A DNA stretch of 64,000 nucleotides from Amphibalanus amphitrite. Lineage: Eukaryota > Arthropoda > Thecostraca > Balanomorpha > Balanidae. Each line of letters begins with the position of its first letter. Positions within the stretch are counted from its first letter, which is position 1. A program made the translations under genes and the position numbers. The DNA lies in the NCBI RefSeq assembly GCF_019059575.1, contig NW_024881692.1, forward strand, positions 310,001 to 374,000, read 5' to 3'. The notes under the pieces are model-generated. The model was not told where the DNA came from and made no database searches. It saw only the letters and a program-made list of their open reading frames with translations. Positions 10,601 to 52,172 of this stretch are shown here, piece by piece.

Positions 10601-13600
10601 CCTGCCGCCCGGCTGGGACAGCTACCTGTCTCCCTGGGAGCAGTCGTGGATCGGCGGACTGTTCCGCACCACCACCCACGGCGGACGGAGACACGCCGAG
10701 CTGCGTGACGGGCTCACCGAGCTCTGGTGTCGGCCACCGGAACCTCCAGCGGTGGCCAGCGAGCCGCCCGCCGACGCCGACCGCTACTATGGCGTGCCTC
10801 TGTTCCTGTGGCTGCCCCGCCGGCTGTGGGGTGCCAGCCTGTTCTGTCCCCAGTGCGGCGCCCTGCTCAACGGGTTCGGCCTGCACAGCCGGCTGAGGAA
10901 GGCGCTCGACCTGAGTCTGGGCTACTGGATAGCCACCGAGTGTCTGACGTGCCCCCAGTGTCGGCCGCAGAAGGTGTACGCCGCCTGGGACCACCGGCTC
11001 GTCCGGCAGCTGGACTTGGGCAGGCAGCAACAGTTCCCCGCTGTGCTGAAAAACGAGTAAGTCGCATCCGTCGCTAAATGAACTGATCTGGATAACACAA
11101 GAATGAATTCAACACTCAACAGTGCTTTTATCCCTCTTTCCCATATGATATTTCGCTATTCTAGAGCTGTGTGCCAAGAGAATTTCGGCACTGTACTGAG
11201 ATGAATTAGGGGAGCGAAACCGGGGTTTTTGGGCGCCCGGACTAACAGCTGTCATCGGCGAAACAGAAGGCAGAAGGATGAATTAAAATGCTTTACGTAC
11301 TTCGCTAGGCGCGAAACCTAGCGAAGTACGGACACAAACACTAGTAATTGCTGGGTAAAACACTGGTGCTGGTAATTTAACGATATCCATTTCACATAAA
11401 CCTTCTATAAACTAAATTTTCACCTTTCAGTGTAAATCAAGATAATTGAGATATTGCTGATTTGTCTACTTGAAGTACCTAACTAGCTGCCAAAATGCGC
11501 ACTCATCTGTTATGCCATTGAATACCAATGTACGACCTGTTTTCAGCCTCGCGTGCGACAAAGCCATCATCAGCCTGTTTCGCTCGACGGGCCCGTGGAG
11601 GAACCCGGCCGAGATACAGAGGAATATCTGTGACGGAGTGGGACAGGCGTACCTCACGCGCACTCTGTGTTACCTGAGTCACTGCGACGAGCACTCTGCC
11701 GCCCCTGGCGAGACGCAGCGACGGCGGCCGGTCGCGCTGCCACCTCCCCATCCGGTGGTACCCAGCGCCAAGAGGCTGATGCGGGTCTACCTTCGTGAAA
11801 CCCATGCAAGACAACAGCGATACCTGGCCACAATCACCAGTGTATTCGGTGACGTCCTCAAAATGGACTCCAGCCGTAAGGTGCGTACCCTTGCTGCTGT
11901 TTTTTTTTCAAAATGAAAGGAGGAAGCTTTCATTTCCGTAACCAGTTATTATATCGATCGTAGCTGACCAATGGTATGCAGTTGCGTGTTCAATAGGAAC
12001 ATTTTTACCCTTCATTGAATTTGTATTCTTATATTACGTTGAATGATATGGGAAAGGTTACCAATGGCTAAGGTCATGTCAAAGTCGCTTAGGTCAGGAA
12101 GCTGGTCGAGTGAGTTCCTGCTGCATACGGTACTATCCGGCAGCTCATTTTTAGTACATTGGTGCCACCACAGCTACCTCCTCGGTAGCTCATTTTTTTT
12201 TTTAAACGTTTATTTACATCATCTGACACATACACACACATTCATCATATCAACAGAGACAGGATAGTTATTAAAAGTAAACACATGATGATGATTTTTT
12301 GGGCCCGTCTGGCCAGACCGGGACGACACTCAAGCTACATAGTGCCATCCCGGCCCCGGGGAGAGCTGGAGGGTACCTCCCCGGCCGGGGAGAGCTGTGG
12401 GATACCTCCCCGGCGCTCCAGACGGGCCTCCTGCCCCCGCCCGCGCTGCCCTACTTCTTCTTCATATGAAAATGGAAAATAAAACAGTACACAGTACACA
12501 CGCATTCGTAGGGGCAGCGCCCCTGACCACCGACCGCCCGAGCGGGGCGCCGGGGCGCAGACCGCCCTTCCGGCGCCCCAGCCGAGCGGCCGGCGGGCCA
12601 GCCCTGCACAACATGCTAGGGCCGGCCACAGGTTAGCCTGGATGGGTTGGGGGCGGGGGCAGTTCGGTAGCTCAATTTTATCTGGATTCATCGACGAAAA
12701 TCTCGAATAACTCAAATGACCTTGATAATGTAAACTTTCACGTCTAGCAATGTGGAAAAAATATAGGGCCTTGCAGTGGGGAATGCAATTATATGTTCAA
12801 TATGTATTGTATAAACGGTTTATAAATGAAAAATGTACCTACATAACATTTTTACTACAGATGTTTCTATGCAACGTCATCTTTCAATAACCGGACATGA
12901 GCTAAAATGTGTTTGGCTTCCGAATGTTTTGCTTGAAGTAAAGGTCAAATGTGTCAAAATGTCTATTTCCCTATTAATTACAACACATTTCGACTACACA
13001 CAGCAACCGTAGTTACTCCATTCGCCGCCAGAGGTGACCCGACGTCAGTCCGGGTTAGTGCTTAGTTAGTAGTTAGTTAGTTAGTAAGTTAGTAGTAGTT
13101 AGTTAGTAGTAGTTAGTTAGTAGTTAGTTAATCATGCGCAGCCAGATAGTCATAGTCGCCGCCTCAGGCGTGGTCGAGCGGAGTCTCGTCGGAGTCAGTG
13201 TGGGGTGCAGCGGACGGTTGCATTTGTTTCTTTTTAAATATATGTGACTGGCGACAAATGGGTATAACGTTGGTTTTAGGAAACACATCAGCTGCAAAGT
13301 ATAGAAACTAACAAAGTCTGTGCTGCCCTTAGCTGACCCAGAAGTTCGCCGGAGTGGCAGCGGGGAGCGCGCGTTGGACTACAGTCACCAACGAGTACGA
13401 CCAAGTTCTGATGTGCGTCCTCACCCCTGCGGCGGGCGACGGACTGCTGGACATGGGCCGCAGTCTTGTGATGCGGTACCGGGACGCGACAATGGGCCTA
13501 CCGCGGCTGCTGTATGTGGACACCGGGTGCTGTGGTGGCTCTGAGAACACGCCCGCGGCGCCGGCGCTCCGCTGGTTCCCCGGCTGGGAGAGCGTGCCAG

Positions 13601-15593
13601 TGCGGCTCGACGCCGAGCATTTCATGCTTCGGATGGCGGCTGGTGTCACGACCAAAAGGCACCAGCTGTACGGACGCCTGGTGAGCGGACTCGCGGACGC
13701 GATCTTCGAGACCGACCCAGCTGACATGAAGGCACTCGTGCGGGCCAAACGACACGAACTTCGTGCTAGAGGCCTAGTCAATGTCACTGACGAGATGGCG
13801 CGGCAGGCGGTGACCGAAGCCGAGCGCCAGCGTCACTGCCGCCGCCGGACCCGCGGTGTGGACGTCACCACCCGCGCCATCGACGAGCTGCTGCGCCGGC
13901 TCTCGGGCCCCGCGGGCACGGATGGGCCGGACGGCACGGGTATGCCGCTGCTGGATCCGACCCGAATCTGGGCCATCTGGGAGGAGCAGAAGCGGCACCT
14001 GGCCTGTCTACAGGACGTGCCAGGGGTGGCTCTGTACCGCGAAACAAGTCCACTGACCAGGCGCGGCGCCCAGCTCCAGTGCTACTCCTCAGCCCGCGGG
14101 ACGACTTTCGCCGAGAGCTTCCACAAGCATCTAGCGAAGTTCATCCCAGGTGTGCAGTTTGAGCATGGTTTCGTGTGAAGATATGCTATGAAGTCGTAGC
14201 TAGCAGTGCTGTAAAATGCTTACCCGAATGACGCTTGTTCATGAATACTTTTGCGCTACGGGGCGGTTTTTCCCTGCCTATACCACATCCAGCATCACGA
14301 ATGCGCTGTAAAGTAAAAGAAACAGTTTCTTTGAAAAAGTCGCCCAAGTATAAATCCTTACCCGCTCAAGATATCTTACAACCGTTTGTTCACTTACAGG
14401 GAACGCTGCGTTGCGGGACCTGCATTTCCAGGCCCTCCTGGTCGAGGGCGTGGCGCGGTGGAACACCGAGCACCATCGGGCGAAGACAGAGCCGGACACC
14501 GCGGACAATGTTCAGCTGCAGTTCCTCGACGACTGGACACGCGCGACTCTGAACGACCTATCCCTGGCCGCGCTGAACAAAAAGTTTCTGAAGACAAACC
14601 ACGGCGGACGCGTCTGGTATAACGGTAAATGTTCCTACGACGCCACTTACCAGAGCTAGACTCGGTGCTTTATGATAAACAGAAATGCACACATGTTTGG
14701 GACACACAACACATATTTTCACAAATCGCACAGTATATTCACATATATTTTAAGTATTTTCACAGTATTTTTTCAGTCTTTTTTCCGCAGTATTTTCACA
14801 GATACATATAGCACAGTATTTTCAGCGGAAATTGTTGCAAAACAACTGGTCAGTCGGAACTCCATATATTCAGATCAGTGCAACAAATCGTCTCACAGGC
14901 ATAGGGAGTTGGAGGTGGGTCGATTGGATCCTCCCTGCCAGCTTTCGGCCGCTAATCCAAGGATTCAGCTTCGCAGTAAACGCCATCCGTTTAACGCTAA
15001 CGCTATACTCGCTATTTGGGTGTTCAGTGTAGTGTTTGCACTATTCAGTAGTGTATGTTGCATGTCAAGGCTGGTTGGTTCCCATGCACTCTTTCTCGTT
15101 TTCTTTAGGTGAGCTAGTTGGTGTCGCCTACCTGTACAGTCAGACGGGCCGACAGCTCGACAATTACGTGGAAGGCGAGCTCGACCCCGGTACTCAACAC
15201 GGCGACCAGGAGGACGACGGGCTGGACGAAGCGTTTGAGGGTACCGAGGGCGCTTATGATTACGCGCCCAGCCTAAGCAACATCCTGGGAATACCGGTAA
15301 GATTTCTCAACAATACCGGTTATAAATTCGGAGCTTACTGTAATTTTCTCTCGAGCCGTCAATCATATTCCAGAGTTGATGATTCGTTTGTCTGGGTTTA
15401 TGTTCAGGAGGCTTCTCTGTGCGCGGCGGGCTTCGCTTCTGGAGCCACCGGAGGTGCCCCCGGAGCCGCCGAGGGCACCGCTTCTGCCGGCGCCGCCGGC
15501 TCCCTGGCCGTTGGGACTGGCGCCCGATCCCCAGCCGGCGCCGTCGGGCCATGGACCACGGACCATACCTATGGTGCCGGACTGGACAGCTGA
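4506..15593 (+). CDS. DUF6729-family, transposase-like protein (10 exons, 931 aa)
   Basis: Exons: 4506-4691, 6981-7126, 7495-7634, 9588-9664, 10551-11056, 11547-11880, 13342-14149, 14400-14624, 15109-15296 and 15408-15593. All junctions follow GT-AG, every phase agrees, and the sum is 2,796 nt with one terminal stop. The protein has an acidic N-terminus with two SUMO-type sites, a zinc-ribbon-like block with paired CPxC motifs (exon 5), and a conserved block containing KMDSS (exon 6), YVDTGCC (exon 7) and AESFHKHL..FIPG (exon 7). From memory these match the animal DUF6729 proteins, which resemble RNase-H-fold transposases. The D, D and E are a plausible catalytic triad (inference). It may be a domesticated gene or a transposon-borne one; I see no flanking terminal repeats. 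The last exon is the least certain, since a proline-rich alternative frame overlaps it. Confidence 0.75.
5391..6829. mobile_element. Inverted pair of TTAA-type elements (foldback) in intron 1
   Basis: TTAA at 5391 is followed by CCCTCGCATGTGTGCGG. A near-inverse end, CACATGCGAGG, precedes TTAA at 5973. That TTAA also starts a second unit (CCCTTTCCGGCACGGGG), whose degenerate right end lies near 6,800-6,829. About 350 bp inside the first unit (5,455-5,805) reappear inverted at about 6,430-6,775, so the region is a large hairpin. Runs of AGGTCA and TGACCT lie in both arms (5,710-5,740 and 6,500-6,520). No coding region. Confidence 0.65.
6981..7126 (+). CDS. DUF6729-like gene, exon 2
   Basis: Acceptor 'ttcgttgtag', donor 'gtgagg'. 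It encodes an acidic, serine-rich stretch (LWDDDPLSHDAEQSPEEEE), residues 63-110, and leaves two nucleotides for exon 3. Confidence 0.65.
7495..7634 (+). CDS. DUF6729-like gene, exon 3
   Basis: Acceptor 'cgacttgcag', donor 'gtcagt'. It encodes a low-complexity linker (about residues 111-157) ending in a serine-rich run. Phases agree on both sides. Confidence 0.65.
8687..9080. repeat. GGAGCC-rich terminal repeats of a MITE-like element
   Basis: Clusters of GGAGCC hexamers occupy 8,695-8,775 and 8,980-9,085 on either side of an AT-rich middle. The left cluster starts CAGGGGTGCGGAGCC. This looks like a short non-autonomous element with GGAGCC-based subterminal repeats; the exact ends are not resolved. 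It lies in intron 3 of the DUF6729-like gene. Proline-rich reading frames here are artefacts. Confidence 0.5.
9588..9664 (+). CDS. DUF6729-like gene, exon 4
   Basis: A small exon (77 nt) with acceptor 'tttccggcag' and donor 'gtaaac'. It encodes CDVSCHEWDGESP and following residues. It is supported by phase continuity and good splice consensus; the sequence itself is not distinctive. Confidence 0.55.
10551..11056 (+). CDS. DUF6729-like gene, exon 5 (zinc-ribbon-like domain)
   Basis: It encodes residues 184-351. A GWDSYLSPWEQSW block is followed by LFCPQCGALLNGFG and ECLTCPQC, two CPxC knuckles typical of this family's N-terminal zinc-binding region. Acceptor 'ttgtctatag', donor 'gtaagt'. GC content is far higher than in the flanking introns. 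Confidence 0.75.
11296..11330. repeat. Perfect 14-bp stem hairpin in intron 5
   Basis: CGTACTTCGCTAGG (11296-11309) is exactly complementary to 11317-11330, with a 7-nt loop. It lies 240 bp after exon 5. No neighbouring transposon ends are apparent. Confidence 0.7.
11547..11880 (+). CDS. DUF6729-like gene, exon 6 (first catalytic Asp)
   Basis: It encodes residues 352-463. It opens with ACDKAIISLFRS and ends with ITSVFGDVLKMDSSRK. The Asp in KMDSS aligns, from memory, with the invariant Asp of the family and is the likely first acidic residue of an RNase H fold (inferred). Confidence 0.75.
12182..12674 (-). mobile_element. Short retroelement insertion with 11-bp target duplication
   Basis: A 471-bp insert (12193-12663) is flanked by exact 11-bp repeats, TCGGTAGCTCA, at 12182-12192 and 12664-12674. 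The insert begins with a T-run and contains AATAAA on the minus strand next to it. It is therefore a poly(A)-tailed retrocopy, SINE or 5'-truncated LINE inserted on the minus strand, in intron 6 of the DUF6729-like gene. I see no protein in it. Confidence 0.75.
13056..13132. repeat. GTTA/TAG microsatellite
   Basis: Repeated AGTTAGTTAGT / AGTAGTTAG units form a simple repeat about 200 bp upstream of exon 7. Confidence 0.85.
13342..14149 (+). CDS. DUF6729-like gene, exon 7 (core domain)
   Basis: The largest exon (residues 464-732). It carries VTNEYDQVLMCVLT, LLYVDTGCC (second candidate acidic residue), VRLDAEHFMLRMAAG with TTKRHQLYG, and AESFHKHLAKFIPG (candidate Glu). Order and spacing match what I recall of DUF6729 proteins. 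Acceptor 'agctgacccag', donor 'gtgtgc'. Confidence 0.8.
14400..14624 (+). CDS. DUF6729-like gene, exon 8
   Basis: It encodes residues 733-807, including LHFQALLVEGVARWNTEHH, which continues the RNase-H-like core. Acceptor 'cacttacag', donor 'gtaaat'; phases 1 and 1. Confidence 0.7.
15109..15296 (+). CDS. DUF6729-like gene, exon 9
   Basis: It encodes residues 808-870: GELVGVAYLYSQTG followed by an acidic region. Acceptor 'tttctttag', donor 'gtaaga'. Confidence 0.65.
15408..15593 (+). CDS. DUF6729-like gene, terminal exon 10
   Basis: An alanine/glycine-rich tail ends at TGA 15591-15593. The frame is set by phase 0 from exon 9 after acceptor 'gtttatgttcag'. A +1 frame of the same DNA is proline-rich, runs past this stop and has a candidate donor at 15607, so a longer alternative C-terminus with an exon near 15,847 cannot be excluded. 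Confidence 0.45.
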   Translation, partial: EASLCAAGFASGATGGAPGAAEGTASAGAAGSLAVGTGARSPAGAVGPWTTDHTYGAGLDS

Positions 15594-17748
15594 AGACCCC
15601 ACGCAGGTAGGGGCAGTGCCACGAGAATGGCGGCTGGGCAGCGGTCGTAAGCTCCTCTGCTTTAAAAGGTAATGTCCGATAATGTGGCAGAAATAGGTAT
15701 ATGACTTCGATGAAGTACCTCGGTTCGCCTCTAGCAAGGGGAATATGCACATTATTTAACCATGTGATGTAAACTATTCGCTTACGTTACCGCCCTAACG
15801 ACGTGTCTGGCGCTGCCTAACGAGTGTTTCCATTTGTTCCTTCCAGCACGGTGTCCGGTCTCTACCGGCTGCCTCGAGGGCTGCTGGAGCAGTCACCACT
15901 ACCGGCAGCGCCGCTGTGTCCTCAGCCACTGCCGCCGCCGCCGCCGATACAGGTGCAGCTGTATGAGTGTAGCACCCGGACCCCGTGTCCGCCTTCACAC
16001 AGTGCCGAGCGCTGCCGCGCCTCTCACCCAAGACGGCAATTCAGACAGTGAGACGCATCCAAGAGGAACTATGTCCGCACTTGGGTCGTGAACGACTGTG
16101 GCCAGTGTAAACGCCACCTTACCTCTGACTAGACGGGCCACAGAAAAGGGGTAGGCGGTCTTGCAGAAATGAGGCGAGAAGCGCATTTGTCTTTCGGTGC
16201 GGCCATGTAAAACTTGTCAACGAGATCGTAATTTACGAGTGAAACTTATTCGTGTGTGTACGTATGTCAAGATGTGCCGTTCGTTCTTTGGGCCCCTGTA
16301 GGCCATGCAAAGATCTCTCAGTTATCAGGGAGTCGTGGGTCGCTAGGCGAGCGGCTGGGTAAATAGTTCCGTTCCCTGCACCGCTGAGTGTAAGTGTGTT
16401 GGCATAGGATTTCCATTGCTCCACGCCATCGCCCTGCCGGACAGGAAGCGGGGTAAGTGGCGAGGGGCATCCGTTCAGACTTGAAATACAATGTGAAGTA
16501 CCGTATTGTCTTCTCTCTGCGTGAATGACATAGCCCGGTGGCTGTTTGACTTGACGGGTGAATGGATCCATCGGATTCACGGAGTTTAGTCCGAAGGGGG
16601 CTGGCTGGATCATGGATGCACGCCAATACCAGGGTACATCGAGTATCAATATGACCCGTCACTAGCAGCAGATTCGAAATGTGAATCTGCTGCCTGACCT
16701 GTCCACGGCTTTGTGTCTACTCTTATTAAATACTTCACGTCTCGGTAGAGCAGCAGATAAAAATTTGCGAATATTCTGCTGTCTGGCCGTTGCTTTGGGG
16801 GCAGTTCACCGGGCGCTCGGTCTGGCTCGGTCCTGCGGCAGCAAAGTGTCCATTGCGGCTGCGAAATGTACCGGCGGCGGGCCGGCAGTGGACTCCAGTG
16901 GACTCCTTCCGTAAATTTGGCAACAGAGTATGCAGCAGATTACGGAAATCAGCCTGCTGCTAGATTGACAGACGTCAATTCTTACCGTACGAAGCAGTTC
17001 TGGCGCAGCCTAGACAAAATATTCGTGTAAAAAAAACGTGTGGGGTGGGATTGTTTGTTTCAGGAAAACTAAGTAGGTACCTAATTGGATGTAAGTGCCT
17101 GCCTGCCTTAGCTGACGCTTACCCATGCATGTTCCTGAGGGTGAATTAGGAAATTGTTAGAAAAATATTATTCTTGGTTACATTCTCGTATCGCTCTTAT
17201 TGCCTCAGCCTTGCTGTTATCCATGGTTACATAACATTGCACCATGTTTTGTTCAAGGTCGTATAAGAGGTTTTGTTTCAGTTTGTGGAACTAGGTGAAC
17301 TTGAATTGCTTCAGCTGAATCAGAAATATTTTTGATTTTTTATTGCCATCTGTACTTTTTAGGTGCACTTATTTTCAGCACTGGCGGTTCCAGGTGGTGC
17401 ATCTAGGGCTATGCCCCTCCCCTAAAGCCTGTTGAGCCCCCATTCCCCAATAGACCTCAGTTTTACCATTATGCTGGTGGCAGTGCAAGGTGCATGGAAA
17501 TAAATGGGCCATTTCAGCCAGGGTATTTAGAACCTCAACTCAAATATAAAACAATTTCGGCCATTTGCCCCCCCCCCCCGGCCCCCGCCCCTCCCCCATG
17601 TCTGAGTGGATTTGTTAATGACTTTTAGCATGATACTAAACTTGTCAAGATGTGAACCAAGATGTGAACCATTGAACCGTTATGCTGGCTTTGTTTCTAT
17701 TGTAGTGTCATAGTTTTGTCATTGGTATTTGCATTCATTTGGGGCAGG
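15594..17748. other. Intergenic region between the DUF6729-like gene and ERCC6
   Basis: No convincing gene is seen. There is an 11-bp stem hairpin (GCAGCAGATTC, 16665-16675, with 16683-16693). A C-rich stretch at 17,390-17,600 resembles a degraded MITE. GC-rich frames at 15,830-16,090 could be an alternative 3' exon of the upstream gene. The promoter and first non-coding exon of ERCC6 probably lie towards the right, but no TATA-like element is clear. Confidence 0.5.
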
Positions 17749-50524
<32,776 letters not shown>

Positions 50525-51540
50525 GGTGCCGGGCGGGCGGCGCAGTGGAGATCTATGGAGTACTGGGCGGTAAATTGTTACGTGGAGTAAGTACGAGTCT
50601 TTTGTGTCAGAGGCTAGCTAAGTTTGGTGAATCAGTCATCAGGATGGTGATCCTACAACAATGTGTGATAGATGGTGATTTGAATGTGCACTCTATTTCA
50701 ATCCCGATGTATGATGCGTGATAGCGATGTTGATGAATGTTATTCAGTGATAAAAATGTTTCGCGAAGGTCAACGGCCTGAACAAATGTTTTGTGGCGAT
50801 GGTCAACTGTCACCCTGGATCAGCAGTTGTAAGCAAACGTGTTGTGGACCAGGGAGGAGGCTACGGATTCACGTTATTGCGATCGTATTTGAACATTGTT
50901 ACACAAGACAGGTACGGCTTGTGTCAAGGTTTGCCTAAGACTGCCTCGAATGTTTTCTTTTTTTTTTTGTCTTTCTTCTCGGGATGTAAGCGATACTTCG
51001 TTTTATACACAGTCTTCTAAGTGACGTGGTGTAAGATTCCTTAGGGTATGATTGTCGATCGGTGTCCATGTACTTCTTCTAAATCAGCATGTTCGTAGTT
51101 AATCTATAGTTGCCAGTTGCTTGTGTATTGTTTGGAGACTGGATTAGGGATTCACTCTAGCAGTATCTGTGCGTACTTATATTCCTCGTCCTTTGTGATT
51201 TCGTACACGAGCCAACTTTGCAAACTAGGGTCCACATCACATCTTATTCACTTAATCGCGTTCAGGGTACTTTCCATATCCTAAATGCATCGAGATGACG
51301 CAACATGCTTTTCGTTTGTTACTCTTTCTCGACTGTGGAAGGTGCTTGTAAACATGACTGTAGTTCATTACGCCGCCTTGAGGTATCAATGAGCAGGGCT
51401 TTTTTTACGTGAAATGAAGCGAGTTGCGACGTTCGTTCTCTATGATGTGAAGCACCATTGAGTCATGATAAAATGAAGTGATATGGTGATAAGCGCTGCT
51501 GAGTATTTTTCAATAAAATATCGTTTTCTTTTTAGTGTGT
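50525..51540 (+). other. ERCC6: ERCC6 3' untranslated region with poly(A) signal at 51512-51517
   Basis: AT-rich sequence without coding frames follows the stop. The first good AATAAA is at 51512-51517, followed by a GT/T-rich stretch (GTTTTCTTTTTAGTGTGTGAC), so the transcript probably ends near 51,535. Confidence 0.65.
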
Positions 51541-51855
51541 GACACTGGTGAACCGAGACAGATGATGTTGCGGTCAGTCTCCGGGAAAACAAATAACACA
51601 AATCAGTCGGTTACGTCATATAGGTACCGCCTTTGAGGAGGGTGCGTAAGGTGCAGGTGTATAGCGCCATGGCGATTCACCGCAATGATGCTCGTGCCCA
51701 GTATGCTCTCTCCCAGTTTCCACGTCCGATCAGATTGCATGGATGAACGCCCTATGATTGGACACTTTAGTGCAGCTTAATCAACGCAACTAAAACCCCT
51801 AGCAGGTGTGGCTGTGGTAGCGACAACCAAAATCAACCCTGAACCAGAGCCGATA

Positions 51856-51861
51856 TTTATT
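51856..51861 (-). terminator. COX6B: COX6B poly(A) signal
   Basis: AATAAA on the minus strand, about 145 bp beyond the COX6B stop codon. It faces the ERCC6 signal (51512-51517) across about 340 bp, so the two transcripts converge. Confidence 0.6.
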
Positions 51862-52003
51862 ATCAGGATCGATGCACATTCCGCAGCGTCTCCCATGATC
51901 CCAAACACGCAGCACCCGTTACATCGGTCTATTGATCTGTGTAAATTCACATCCAACCATTACGTCCACATTGTCCAATAGCACACTCGGCCCCGCGACC
52001 CGT

Positions 52004-52172
52004 TTAGATTTTGCCGGGGAACGTGCCCGCCTCCATTTGGTCGTTCCACTTCTCGATCCACGAGTTGGGGCACAGCGACCGGTAGGCCTTGCGGAAGTAC
52101 TCGCAGGCCGGGTAGTCCTCGCCCTTCTTGCGGATGCACCGGTGGTAGTCGACGTACGATGAGTAGCAGTGC
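52004..52172 (-). CDS. COX6B: COX6B exon 2 (twin cysteine motif, stop)
   Basis: It carries CX9C and CX10C, then WIEKWNDQMEAGTFPGKI and TAA. Minus-strand acceptor 'ctgcccgcag' lies at 52173-52182. Confidence 0.95.

Noticed and set aside
10554-11030. 158-codon minus-strand frame
   Set aside because: Shadow of exon 5 of the DUF6729-like gene in GC-rich sequence.
15824-16091. Possible extra 3' exon of the DUF6729-like gene after acceptor 'cttccag' near 15,846
   Set aside because: The preceding exon already ends at an in-phase stop, and no frame here shows family motifs; kept only as an alternative in the exon 10 entry.
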